DNA from: Arthrobacter alpinus
GTDB lineage: Bacteria; Actinomycetota; Actinomycetes; Actinomycetales; Micrococcaceae
Assembly: GCF_900105965.1 (NCBI RefSeq)
Contig: NZ_FNTV01000001.1
Span: 1,612,001 to 1,676,000, forward strand
DNA length: 64,000 nt
Reading direction: 5' to 3'
The position numbers and the translations under genes are program-made. The notes under the pieces were generated by a model. It ran no database searches and was not told where the DNA came from. It saw only the letters and a list, made by a program, of their open reading frames with translations. Positions 56,116-64,000 of this stretch are shown here, one piece after another (position 1 is the first letter of the stretch; the number at the start of each line of letters is the position of its first letter).

Positions 56116-56157
56116 AGGGCGGGGTTGGACGGGAGAAAACCCGGCCAACCCCGCCCT
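56116..56157. terminator. Hairpin between convergent M13 and LCP genes
   Basis: AGGGCGGGGTTGG (56116-56128) pairs perfectly with its complement (56145-56157). It lies between the two stop codons and could terminate both transcripts; there is little T-rich tail. Confidence 0.75.
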
Positions 56158-56173
56158 CGCTTAGTGACGAAAG

Positions 56174-57766
56174 TTATTGAACAAACGGAGTCGGATAGTA
56201 CTTGAGCGGGTTGACCGTGAGGCAGCCTGCGCTGTCGTCTGCCGTGCTGGCAACAATGTCCGGCGGGACCACCACAGCACCAAACGCAGTTCCTGATGCC
56301 CAATCGGTTCCCACCACAACACTGACGCCCGTGATCGTTGGATCGGACTTGACGGCGGTGGCCGGGATCTTGAACAATGCAGCAACATCGGCTGCAACAT
56401 CGCCCATGTCGGCCCCGTAGAGAACCTGAGTTTCATTCACAGATGGCACATCTCCGGCCTGCCACGCCCCCGTGAACCCGGCGGTCGAGAGCGCCTGCAG
56501 CAACTCGATCGAGCGTCCTACGACGGCGGAGGCATTAGTGACGCTGACCTGCTGGATGGCTTTGTCGTAGACGGGTGCCTCGGTCGTGGGTGCCACTGTT
56601 GCCGTGTCCGACGGCGTGCCAGAGGCTGCCGCAGCGCTGGGGCTGGCTGTTGCGGGGGCACCCGTCAAGGATGTTCCCTGGCGTAGGGCGGCAAAGTACT
56701 GTCCGGCTTCCGGTTCCTTCAACTGGACACGGGCGTTATCTGCCACATAAGCCTCGTAGGGCACTGTAACAAAGGCAACGTTTGCCAAGTCAATCTTCGC
56801 CAAACGGTTGGCGATGCTGATCATGGAGGGAATGTTGGCCAAGCCCTCATCGATGGTGAGGTTTTTCGTGACCACATCGGCCAGGTTGTACAGCTTGGGC
56901 AAGTTGGTCAAAGTACCCTCGCTCTTGACCTTGCGAACCATGGAGCCCAGGAAGTACTGCTGAGCCTTGATGCGGGCAAGGTCGCTCGAATCGCCAAATG
57001 CGTGGCGGGTACGGACGAAGGCCAAGGCTTGTTCGCCCTGGACCAGGCTCTTTCCGGCGGGAAGCTTAAGCCAGGATCCGTCGTCGTCGTACATGGCGTG
57101 GTCAACGCACACTTCAACGCCGCCCAGGGCGTTGGAGAGCTCCTTCACGGCCGTAAAATCGGCCAGCATGAAGTGGTCGATTGTCAGGCCGGTCATGTCA
57201 TTGATGGCCGCAACGGTACACCCTGGGCCAACCCGAAGGGCCGCATTGAGCTGTCCTGCAGGTGTCCCCGCAACGGGGTCTCCTCCGGCGGCCGGCTTGC
57301 AATCTGGGATCGGTACGATCAAATCCCGGGGAAAGCTGGTGACCGAAACGTGACTGTTGTCGGCGGAGATGTCCATAAGGAGCATGACATCTGAGTTGCC
57401 TTCACCCGTGGAGTCTTCTTCGCTTCCGTATTGGCTGTTGGCGCCGTCGCGGGTGTCGGTGCCCAGGATCAGAATCTGCAACGCGCCGGTGTCTGCATTT
57501 TCAGGCTGCCCGGAATCGCCATTCTTAACCCCAGCGTTCAGCGGAGCCGTGGTGACATTGTTTTGCAGCTTGAAGACCAACGCTCCCGCGGCACCGACGC
57601 CAAGGACCAACACGGCAGTAACAGCGATCGTCGTAATGCGAAGCCACAGGGGTGCCTTGGCACGGGGCCGAAAGTGCCTCCCCACGGGCTCGTTTTCGCG
57701 ATGCGCTTTCCTGCGAGGGGTGCTGACAGCTTCCGCTGCCCCCGTTTCGGCACGGCGTCGCCCCAT
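56174..57766 (-). CDS. LCP (LytR-CpsA-Psr) family cell-wall ligase
   Basis: The 530-residue protein probably attaches glycopolymers to peptidoglycan. A basic cytosolic segment and one helix (WLRITTIAVTAVLVLGVGAAG) precede the LCP domain with LILGTDTRDGANS, VTSFPRDLIVPIPDC (the arginine and aspartate that bind pyrophosphate), LNAALRVGPGCTVAAIND, and FVRTRHAFGDSSDLARIKAQQ. A Ser/Ala/Thr-rich linker leads to a carboxy-terminal LytR_C domain. ATG 57766 has AAAGG upstream. Several LCP paralogues are usual in actinobacteria. Confidence 0.93.
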   Translation of the reverse strand: MGRRRAETGAAEAVSTPRRKAHRENEPVGRHFRPRAKAPLWLRITTIAVTAVLVLGVGAAGALVFKLQNNVTTAPLNAGVKNGDSGQPENADTGALQILILGTDTRDGANSQYGSEEDSTGEGNSDVMLLMDISADNSHVSVTSFPRDLIVPIPDCKPAAGGDPVAGTPAGQLNAALRVGPGCTVAAINDMTGLTIDHFMLADFTAVKELSNALGGVEVCVDHAMYDDDGSWLKLPAGKSLVQGEQALAFVRTRHAFGDSSDLARIKAQQYFLGSMVRKVKSEGTLTNLPKLYNLADVVTKNLTIDEGLANIPSMISIANRLAKIDLANVAFVTVPYEAYVADNARVQLKEPEAGQYFAALRQGTSLTGAPATASPSAAAASGTPSDTATVAPTTEAPVYDKAIQQVSVTNASAVVGRSIELLQALSTAGFTGAWQAGDVPSVNETQVLYGADMGDVAADVAALFKIPATAVKSDPTITGVSVVVGTDWASGTAFGAVVVPPDIVASTADDSAGCLTVNPLKYYPTPFVQ

Positions 57767-57897
57767 GTTCCAACCTTTCACTGCGAATAATAACTCTCAA
57801 GAGTTTAGTCGTGAAGACTGGGAACAACCCCCAAGCCACACGGCAACGATGAAGTCCCTTGAAGTTGCCGCAACAGCGCGCACTCACCGCGGACACA

Positions 57898-57923
57898 AAA
57901 TGGCGGCCCAAGGGCCGCCATTT
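57898..57923 (-). terminator. Terminator of the phoH-ybeY-hemolysin-era operon
   Basis: AAATGGCGGCCC and its complement form a perfect 12-bp stem with a two-base loop, about 40 bases after the era stop and followed by a T-rich end (TTTTGTG) on the minus strand. Confidence 0.85.
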
Positions 57924-57964
57924 CATGTGGATCCGAGCCTACCTAGAAGCGAGTCAAAAGCGAC

Positions 57965-58930
57965 TTAGAAGCCGAGCTTGACCAGCTGCTTCGGGTCCCG
58001 CTGCCAGTCCTTGGCGACCTTCACATGCAGATCAAGGTAGATCTTGGTGCCCAGGAGCGCCTCGATGCCCTTGCGTGCATTCGTGCCAACTTCACGGAGC
58101 CGGACACCGCCCTTGCCGATGATGATGGCCTTCTGCGAAGGGCGTTCCACGTAGAGGTTGACCCGCACATCCAGCAATGGGTTGTCCTCCGTGCGGCCTT
58201 CACGAGGCAGAATTTCCTCCACCACAACAGCCAGTGAGTGCGGCAACTCGTCGCGAACACCCTCAAGGGCAGCCTCGCGGATCAATTCGGCCACCATCAC
58301 GGCTTCGGGCTCGTCAGTCAGCTCGCCGTCCGGGTACAGCGCCGGTGAAATTGGCAGAAATTCTGAGAACACCTTGCCCAAGGTCTCCACCTGAAAATCT
58401 TCCACGGCAGAAACGGGAATGACGGCGGCAAATCCGCGTTCTCCGATAACCTCGCGACCCAGCTTTTCAACCGCGATCAGCTGGTCGGTGACTGCTTGGC
58501 GGTCCACCGTGTCGGTTTTGGTCACGATGGCCACGACCGGCTTGTTGCCAACCTGGCCCAGCTGCGTGGCAATGTACCTGTCGCCGGGGCCGATCTTTTC
58601 ATTGGCCGGCAAGCAAAAACCAATCACGTCAACTTCTGAAAGCGTGTCCGCCACCAGATCGTTCAAGCGCTTTCCCAGCAGGGTGCGGGGGCGGTGCAAC
58701 CCGGGCGTGTCCACGAGGACCAGCTGGTAGTCGTCCTTGTGGACAATGCCCCGAATGGTGTGACGTGTGGTCTGCGGCTTGGCCGAGGTGATGGCTACTT
58801 TTTGACCCACCAAAGCATTGGTCAGTGTTGACTTACCGGCGTTGGGGCGTCCGGCAAGTACAGCAAAGCCGGCGCGGAACCCCTCACCCTTGGCCGTAAT
58901 GAGGCCTGACTTGCCCTTTGACTTACTCAT
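57965..58930 (-). CDS. era: GTPase Era
   Basis: The 321-residue GTPase binds 16S rRNA and helps 30S assembly. G motifs: AGRPNAGKST (27-36), the switch TTRHTIRGI, DTPGLHRP (G3), and IVTKTDTVD (G4). The carboxy-terminal KH domain contains AIIIGKGGVRLREVG. The amino-terminal 20 residues are an actinobacterial extension. Its ATG overlaps the hemolysin-like gene stop by four bases (ATGA), so the operon is translationally coupled. Confidence 0.97.
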   Translation of the reverse strand: MSKSKGKSGLITAKGEGFRAGFAVLAGRPNAGKSTLTNALVGQKVAITSAKPQTTRHTIRGIVHKDDYQLVLVDTPGLHRPRTLLGKRLNDLVADTLSEVDVIGFCLPANEKIGPGDRYIATQLGQVGNKPVVAIVTKTDTVDRQAVTDQLIAVEKLGREVIGERGFAAVIPVSAVEDFQVETLGKVFSEFLPISPALYPDGELTDEPEAVMVAELIREAALEGVRDELPHSLAVVVEEILPREGRTEDNPLLDVRVNLYVERPSQKAIIIGKGGVRLREVGTNARKGIEALLGTKIYLDLHVKVAKDWQRDPKQLVKLGF

Positions 58931-60261
58931 GATCGCTCCTGTGGTGCTGTTCGGTGGGGGGTGGTGCCTTCAGTACTGCCGTTCCCGGACATACTGTCAT
59001 TCTCGACTGCTTCTGTGGTGCTGGCAATGACGTGGCTGACTCGGTTGCGGGATGCTTCCATCCGCTCGGCCACCAGCAAGATGCCATTGATCTCAACGCT
59101 GCTGCCTACTGACGGAATCTTGCCCAGATGCTTGGCCAGGAAGCCGCCCACGGTGTCAACCTCGTCGTCGTCCAGGTCCCTGCCGAAGAGTTCACCCAGT
59201 TCATCCACGGCCATGCGTGCCCGAATCCGGTATCGACCGTCTCCCAGGCTATGGACATCGGGGGAAACCGAGTCATATTCGTCGGAGATTTCTCCGACGA
59301 TCTCCTCAATCAGGTCCTCCAAGGTGACGAGCCCGGCCGTGCCGCCATACTCATCGACGACAATGGCCACATGTGTGGACTCAAGCTGCAGTTCCTTCAA
59401 CAAGTCATCGACTGGCTTGGACTCCGGAACGTAGCGCACGCTTCGGGCCAGATGCTCCACCTTCGGGCTGGATTCGCCGTCGGACAGGTGATGCAGGGTA
59501 GCCACAACGTCCTTGAGGTACAGGATGCCGAGAATGTGATCTGCGCTCTCCCCCATGACAGGAATACGCGAGTATCCAGAATTGAGGAAGACTTCGAGAG
59601 CCTCTTCAAGGGTCTTTTCGTGGTCGATGCCAACAATGTCGGTGCGGGGAACCATGACGGCACGCACCATGGTTTCACCCAGGTCAAACACGCTTTGGAT
59701 GAGTTCGGCCTCGTTGTCCTCGATCATCTCTGATTCGCTGGCCCGGTCCACAAACTCACGGAATTCTTCTTCCGTGACAAAGTCGTCGTCACGGCTGGGA
59801 ATGTCTTTGGTCAACGAGGCACCGAAACGGTTGAGCCACTCAGGGACCGGCCCCAGGACGCGGCGCAGCAGGTGAATGATCCAGGCGCAGCGGCCCACGA
59901 GCGCCCCCGAATACATCCGGCCCAGGCGACGCGGTGATACACCGACCATCATGAAGCCAAGGACGGCCATGACAACCGTGGCAATGAGTCCGGCAATCCA
60001 TTCGTTGCCCAGGAGGCCAACCAGGAAAATGGCAATGGCCACAGCTGCGGCCATTTCAGACCAAACACGCCAAAAGCGCACCGCATTCAGGTGAGCCAAG
60101 GGCTCGGCCAGAACCTTTTCCAAGGACGGGCCCCGCCCGTGCGTGGCGAGCGTTTCAGGATCGTGGCGGGGAAAGAAGTTTAGTGCTGATTCAACGGCGG
60201 CGAGGAAGGCCGCTATGGCCGTGAAGAGTATCCCCAAGACCGGTAAGGCGACAAGCGTCAC
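58927..60261 (-). CDS. CNNM/CBS/CorC-domain hemolysin-family membrane protein
   Basis: The 444-residue protein has four amino-terminal hydrophobic helices (LPVLGILFTAIAAFLAAVES, AVAIAIFLVGLLGNEWIAGL and others), two CBS motifs (VPRTDIVGIDHEKTLEEAL, SADHILGILYLKDVV), and a CorC_HlyC domain (GRYRIRARMAVDELGELFG). Related proteins transport magnesium or cobalt; the hemolysin name is historical. It lies between ybeY and era with coupled overlaps (GTGA and ATGA). A Ser/Thr/Asn-rich tail ends the protein. Confidence 0.93.
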   Translation of the reverse strand: MTLVALPVLGILFTAIAAFLAAVESALNFFPRHDPETLATHGRGPSLEKVLAEPLAHLNAVRFWRVWSEMAAAVAIAIFLVGLLGNEWIAGLIATVVMAVLGFMMVGVSPRRLGRMYSGALVGRCAWIIHLLRRVLGPVPEWLNRFGASLTKDIPSRDDDFVTEEEFREFVDRASESEMIEDNEAELIQSVFDLGETMVRAVMVPRTDIVGIDHEKTLEEALEVFLNSGYSRIPVMGESADHILGILYLKDVVATLHHLSDGESSPKVEHLARSVRYVPESKPVDDLLKELQLESTHVAIVVDEYGGTAGLVTLEDLIEEIVGEISDEYDSVSPDVHSLGDGRYRIRARMAVDELGELFGRDLDDDEVDTVGGFLAKHLGKIPSVGSSVEINGILLVAERMEASRNRVSHVIASTTEAVENDSMSGNGSTEGTTPHRTAPQERS

Positions 60262-60731
60262 TTCATTGTCTCCCGGGGGGCTTCCCTACCGAGGAAGCTG
60301 GAGAGGAGCTCTCGCTGGATCCCGAACATCTCTTCTTTTTCTTCGGGTTCGCGGTGGTCATAACCCATGAGGTGAAGCATTCCGTGAGTTGAGAGCAGGA
60401 GAAGTTCCTCTTCCATGGAATGGCCGGCGGCAACAGCTTGTTCCTGTGCCACGACGGGACACAAAACGATGTCGCCCAGCAGACCCACAGGGGTGGGCAT
60501 GGCTGCGGTCCCGGGACGCAACTCATCCATGGGGAAGGACAGGACGTCGGTGGGACCTGGCTCGTCCATCCACTCGATGTGGAGCTTCTCCATGGTTTCC
60601 AGGTCAGCCAAAATGACCGACACCTCGGTCTGGGGGTGCAGGTGCATGGCCTTGAGAACGTGCTTGATGAGCCGAACGAGCTCTTCCTGACGCACCTCCA
60701 CGCCTGATTCATTGTTTATTTCGATGCTCAT
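60258..60731 (-). CDS. ybeY: Endoribonuclease YbeY
   Basis: The 157-residue zinc endoribonuclease helps mature 16S rRNA 3' ends and monitor ribosomes. The metal-binding motif STHGMLHLMGYDH gives H116, H120 and H126. TDVLSFPMDELRPG and GDIVLCPVVAQEQAVA are family landmarks. The stop overlaps the next gene start (GTGA) and its ATG overlaps the phoH stop (ATGA). Confidence 0.97.
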   Translation of the reverse strand: MSIEINNESGVEVRQEELVRLIKHVLKAMHLHPQTEVSVILADLETMEKLHIEWMDEPGPTDVLSFPMDELRPGTAAMPTPVGLLGDIVLCPVVAQEQAVAAGHSMEEELLLLSTHGMLHLMGYDHREPEEKEEMFGIQRELLSSFLGREAPRETMK

Positions 60732-61870
60732 CGCGAGGTGCTTTCCTTGGGAGTTGTGGAATTGGGGTGCGCATCATCCCAATTGTTGTAGGCGCTGACG
60801 ATGGCCCCCACCAAACGGTGCCGGACCACATCCGTGGCGTCTAGAAGGGCGAAATGGATGTCATCAACGTTTTCCAGAATTTCTCGGACAACCCTCAGCC
60901 CGGACTTGGTTCCGGTCGGCAGGTCGATTTGAGTGACATCGCCGGTGACAACGATCTTGGAACCAAAGCCCAAGCGGGTCAGGAACATTTTCATCTGCTC
61001 CGGCGTGGTGTTCTGGGCCTCGTCAAGGATGATGAACGCATCGTTGAGGGTGCGGCCACGCATGTAGGCCAGTGGCGCAACTTCAATGGTTCCGGCCGCC
61101 ATGAGCCGCGGAATTGTCTCCGGATCCATCATGTCGTGCAAGGCATCGTAGAGCGGGCGCAGGTACGGATCGATCTTGTCGTTCAGCGTGCCGGGGAGGA
61201 AGCCGAGGCGCTCCCCTGCCTCGACGGCTGGGCGGGTCAGAATAATCCGGCTCACTTCTTTGCGTTGAAGCGCCTGAACCGCTTTAGCCATGGCCAGATA
61301 GGTCTTGCCCGTTCCGGCCGGGCCAATGCCAAACACCACGGTGTTGCGGTCAATGGAATCGACGTAGTCCTTTTGATTCGCCGTCTTGGGGCGAATGGTC
61401 CGGCCGCGGCTGGAGAGAATGTCGTAGCTGAGGATGTCAACGACAGAGGTTTCAGGACGGGTGTGAAGCATGGCTACAAGTTGCTCCCACACACTGGCAC
61501 TCATGGGGTTGTTCCGTGCCACCATGCCGCGGGCTTCCTCTATGAGGTGCATGATGCGTGGAACCACGGCCACCGGTCCCGAAATGGTCAGGACGTTTCC
61601 TCGAGCCAGGAAGCTCACATCGGGGTAGAGGCTTTCAATGATTCGAAGGCCTTCGTCTTCGGCTCCAAGTGCCGCGACCATTTGTTCGGTGGAGAGGAAG
61701 TGCACCACCTCGGTGCGTATTCCTTCCACTGAATACGGAAAGTGCTGCCCGGGTCCTTGAGCAGGAAATTGATCATGGCGGTTCCCTGTTGTCTCTGCCA
61801 TAGCTTCGGCCGTGCCGGCCTGAAATCTCTCCTTGGGTATACCAGTGAGTTCCACCGGCTTTTGATTCAT
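60728..61870 (-). CDS. PhoH-family ATPase
   Basis: The 380-residue P-loop protein has Walker A GIGPAGTGKTYLAM and Walker B-like AFIILDEAQNTTPEQMK, with RGRTLNDAFI and GDVTQIDLPTGTKSG. PhoH homologues are linked to RNA metabolism, often next to ybeY. An amino-terminal extension of about 120 residues precedes the ATPase and includes a KH-like segment. The ATG at 61870 has AAGGAAG a few bases upstream. First gene of the phoH-ybeY-hemolysin-era chain. Confidence 0.95.
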   Translation of the reverse strand: MNQKPVELTGIPKERFQAGTAEAMAETTGNRHDQFPAQGPGQHFPYSVEGIRTEVVHFLSTEQMVAALGAEDEGLRIIESLYPDVSFLARGNVLTISGPVAVVPRIMHLIEEARGMVARNNPMSASVWEQLVAMLHTRPETSVVDILSYDILSSRGRTIRPKTANQKDYVDSIDRNTVVFGIGPAGTGKTYLAMAKAVQALQRKEVSRIILTRPAVEAGERLGFLPGTLNDKIDPYLRPLYDALHDMMDPETIPRLMAAGTIEVAPLAYMRGRTLNDAFIILDEAQNTTPEQMKMFLTRLGFGSKIVVTGDVTQIDLPTGTKSGLRVVREILENVDDIHFALLDATDVVRHRLVGAIVSAYNNWDDAHPNSTTPKESTSR

Positions 61871-62144
61871 CTTCCTTAGTTGTCAATTCTAATGCACAGC
61901 ATCGCAGCAAGGTTCAACTATCGGTTATGCCGTGAGCGCATCTTTTGGTCACATCGAGGCAGAAGTGTTTCGATACGGTTTCAGTTCTTTGCAGGTCACC
62001 CATTTGGGCGTCATGGACATGGCGTTCTATGCCAAGCTGATTGAGTTCAAAGTCTTGTGGGGATGCTTGGGACCAAAGCCACAACACGGCGTCGGTTTGT
62101 TCCGGTTGCCGTCCACCACCCAAGATTAGCGAGTAGCCTCACTC
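61871..62144. other. Intergenic stretch, no gene recognised
   Basis: This 274-base gap is divergent between phoH and the GerMN/Gmad2 gene. Short frames on both strands have no ribosome site or recognisable domain. It should hold both promoters. Confidence 0.5.
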
Positions 62145-63152
62145 ATGTTTGCCAAGAATCCCGCACCAGCACGACGCCTCGGCGCCTCTGTTGATGCGTT
62201 GTCGCGGCAAGATCGTGTGCTCTCTCGGATGCGTCTGGTGGATAAATTTGCGATTCTCGGATTGTCGGCCTCCCTGGCTCTCATTGGCTGCACCTCACAG
62301 GGGCTGAATCAACAGAGCACATCGATGCCCACGAGTAATTCTTCGATGGCCCAGGGCATGGTGACCAACGCCCCTTTGGAAACTGCCACCGCGTCACAGA
62401 CTGTTCCGGTCTATTGGTTGGGGTCCAGCAATGATGACGTTTTTCTTTACCGGGAATTTTTTCCTGCCCAAACCTCCGATGACCCCATCGTGGCTGCACT
62501 TCGCGTCATGATGGGAGGCGATTCGCTCGATCCGGATTACTTTTCCATCTGGAACAATCCCACGAGGCTCGGCGCTTCCATCTCAGCCAAAAACGTGATC
62601 ACTGTCGACATCTCCGCCGACGCCTTTGGCGGAAAGGTGGATCAAGGGATCGCCGAACGGTCCATCTCCCAGTTGGTTTATACGGCTACGGCCGCGGCTG
62701 CCATGGCGGGGCTCGTGGACACCACGTCCTCGATCCAGGTCTCGGTGCTGGTGGACGGGCACACAGGCTACAACGCCTTCAGCCATGTAGTTCTTGACAA
62801 GCCCCTAACCCGTGACGCGGATTTTATTGCTCCCGTGTGGATTATTGACCCCGCCAACGGCAGCCGCTTCAATAGTCTTCCGCTCAAGGTGGCCGGCCAG
62901 GCAATTTCACCCACCGGGAATCTAGCCTGGTCTCTGGCCCATGTTGTTGGCGACACGGTGGGCGAGCAGTATCTCAGCGGTACTGTGACCATCCCGCAAG
63001 GTCCCCGGGAATTGGGCGAATTTAGTTTCAATCTGGTCCCGCCGCCGGGCGAGTATCAACTCTCTGTCTACATTCAGGACACGGGGGCCCCGGGCGGCAA
63101 GATTGGACTCGACACAAAGCTCGTGACGATCGCCGAGCCCAGCGCCAAGTAA
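62145..63152 (+). CDS. GerMN and Gmad2 domain lipoprotein
   Basis: The 335-residue protein has a lipoprotein signal LGLSASLALIGC, then a Ser/Thr/Met-rich linker, a GerMN-type domain (TVPVYWLGSSNDDVFLYREF, KNVITVDISADAFGG, SISQLVYTATA) and a Gmad2 immunoglobulin-like domain (APVWIIDPANGSRFNSLPLKVAGQA). GerMN domains occur in envelope and spore proteins; function here is unknown. The start may be 62145 or ATG 62229, which begins directly at the lipobox signal. It is on the opposite strand inside an otherwise conserved operon region. Confidence 0.85.
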   Translation: MFAKNPAPARRLGASVDALSRQDRVLSRMRLVDKFAILGLSASLALIGCTSQGLNQQSTSMPTSNSSMAQGMVTNAPLETATASQTVPVYWLGSSNDDVFLYREFFPAQTSDDPIVAALRVMMGGDSLDPDYFSIWNNPTRLGASISAKNVITVDISADAFGGKVDQGIAERSISQLVYTATAAAAMAGLVDTTSSIQVSVLVDGHTGYNAFSHVVLDKPLTRDADFIAPVWIIDPANGSRFNSLPLKVAGQAISPTGNLAWSLAHVVGDTVGEQYLSGTVTIPQGPRELGEFSFNLVPPPGEYQLSVYIQDTGAPGGKIGLDTKLVTIAEPSAK

Positions 63153-63159
63153 GTCCTTA

Positions 63160-63203
63160 AAATAGCTAGCCCGCAGTGATCGATCACTGCGGGCTGGCTA
63201 TTT
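63160..63203. terminator. Bidirectional terminator between convergent genes
   Basis: AAATAGCTAGCCCGCAGTGATC pairs with its near-perfect complement ending in GGCTATTT, giving a long stem with almost no loop and A and T flanks. It lies between the GerMN/Gmad2 and rsmE stops. Confidence 0.85.
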
Positions 63204-63208
63204 AAATC

Positions 63209-63985
63209 TTATGACCAGCGGCCAAGTTCTTGGCTCAGAAGCACCACGGCTGCCGGCCCTGCCGTTGAGGAGCGGAGTACATGATGACCCAAAAGGGCCG
63301 TGCGCGCACCTGCGGCCACGAAGGCCTCAACTTCGGCGGAACTCATGCCACCCTCGGGGCCAACGATCATCAGGACACCCTGCTGCTGTGCCGGCTCCCC
63401 TGCCGTGCTGGCCAACCATTGCCGAGCAACCGTGGCCACCGAATCCACAGCATCCTCATGCAGGATCAAAGCCAACCCTGCCTCCTTGATCAGTTCGCAG
63501 ACAGCCGAAGTTCCCGCCAACGATCCAACCACAGGCACTGCCGACCGTCTGGCTTGCTTAGCAGCCGCGGCCACCACCTGCCGCCACTTTTCCGAACCTT
63601 TGAGCGCCTTGTCCATCTTCCATCGAACAATGGAGCGCTCCGCCTGCCACGGCACAACAGTGTCAATGCCGAGTTCGGTGGCCATCTCAATGGCCAACTC
63701 GTCGCGGTCCCCCTTCGCCAGTGCCTGAACCAGGGTGAAGCCCAGGGCCGGCCTGCCTTCGGCGACCACGTTTTCCACCAGAACAGTCAGTGTGCTTTTG
63801 TCTGCGTTGGTGACTGTGCAAACCAGACGCAACCCGGCGCCGTCGCACACATCAACGGGTTCCCCCGTGCTCAGGCGTTTGACGGTCGCGGCATGGCGCC
63901 CCTCGGCGCCGTCCAAGACGAAATGTGCGCCGGGAAGCAAACCAGCCAATTGTTCAGGGGTGGCGTAAAAGACAGGGTTGCTCAT
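63209..63985 (-). CDS. rsmE: 16S rRNA (uracil-1498-N3)-methyltransferase RsmE
   Basis: The 258-residue SPOUT methyltransferase modifies U1498 in the decoding centre of 16S rRNA. It begins with a PUA-like part (HFVLDGAEGRHAATVKRLSTGEPVD) and carries SPOUT motifs LVQALAKGDRDELAIEMATELG, VPWQAERSIVRWK, and VGPEGGMSSAEVEAFV, closing HVLRSSTAGPAAVVLLS. The threonine-adjacent segment LRSSTAG replaces the usual LRAETA; this is seen in some actinobacteria. The start at 63985 is 15 bases from the window edge. Confidence 0.95.
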   Translation of the reverse strand: MSNPVFYATPEQLAGLLPGAHFVLDGAEGRHAATVKRLSTGEPVDVCDGAGLRLVCTVTNADKSTLTVLVENVVAEGRPALGFTLVQALAKGDRDELAIEMATELGIDTVVPWQAERSIVRWKMDKALKGSEKWRQVVAAAAKQARRSAVPVVGSLAGTSAVCELIKEAGLALILHEDAVDSVATVARQWLASTAGEPAQQQGVLMIVGPEGGMSSAEVEAFVAAGARTALLGHHVLRSSTAGPAAVVLLSQELGRWS

Positions 63986-64000
63986 GGTCGTTAGAAGTTG

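Noticed and set aside
61914..62129. Short frames on both strands between phoH and the lipoprotein gene
   Set aside because: No ribosome site, no domain, and both overlap each other; they look like chance.
62145..63152. GerMN domain as evidence of sporulation
   Set aside because: GerMN also occurs in non-spore-forming actinobacteria and no sporulation gene is in the window.

Overview
The window is a high-G+C actinobacterial chromosome segment, most likely from Micrococcales and probably the Micrococcaceae (Arthrobacter sensu lato). This rests on the actinobacterial respiratory layout (trpD opposite ctaE-qcrC-qcrA-qcrB, then ctaC-ctaD-ctaF with erpA beside it), a DUF3043 protein, a 13E12/DUF222-type HNH gene, frequent GTG starts, and a leucine-leader attenuator ahead of leuA. 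The genus is an inference from gene content and was not tested by search.

Layout. 1-7.9 kb: partial alaA-type aminotransferase, VOC protein, long-chain acyl-CoA ligase, GlsB-type membrane protein, SulP transporter, UDG-like protein, a membrane protein and a lipoprotein sugar dehydrogenase. 8-12.6 kb: a three-gene catabolic operon (MocA oxidoreductase, DUF993 protein, TIM-barrel isomerase) facing a LacI-type regulator across two palindromic operators; the regulator is frameshifted. 12.6-24.9 kb: DUF222-HNH gene broken by an in-frame stop, AMIN-like secreted protein, class A penicillin-binding protein, YciO-type protein, Dps, frameshifted hrpB, ABM monooxygenase, metallo-beta-lactamase-fold hydrolase, PLP dehydratase. 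25-32.4 kb: SPFH protein, small unknowns, YqeY, a tight cluster of HD-domain LuxR regulator, CMD protein and unknown, a second VOC protein, DUF3054, and a lone Lrp/AsnC effector domain. 32.4-43 kb: trpD and the bc1-aa3 respiratory genes in two opposed blocks, with a GntR-HPr pair between them, bounded by strong terminators. 43-50.4 kb: M20 dipeptidase, DUF3043, aldo/keto reductase, pyrD, and a flavoprotein dehydrogenase overlapping an alpha/beta hydrolase. 50.4-64 kb: uppS, recO, leuA with its leader, M13 metallopeptidase, LCP protein, then the housekeeping chain phoH-ybeY-hemolysin/CorC-era joined by 4-base overlaps, a GerMN/Gmad2 lipoprotein on the other strand, and rsmE.

How it works together. 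CtaC/D/E/F and QcrA/B/C build the actinobacterial cytochrome bc1-aa3 supercomplex, in which the two-haem QcrC passes electrons directly to CuA on CtaC. phoH, ybeY, era and rsmE act on RNA and ribosome maturation. PBP, LCP protein and UppS serve the cell wall. The rest is mostly metabolic and stress accessory genes.

I found no CRISPR array, prophage, transposase, tRNA, rRNA or recognisable defence island. The most interesting items are an approximately 86-bp sequence repeated in two convergent intergenic gaps, a perfect 17-bp inverted repeat upstream of ctaC, a probably leaderless leuA leader peptide with an alternative-pairing element, the HD-LuxR/CMD/unknown cluster, and three interrupted genes. 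Two of the three interruptions are single-base losses in homopolymer runs, so they may be sequencing errors.
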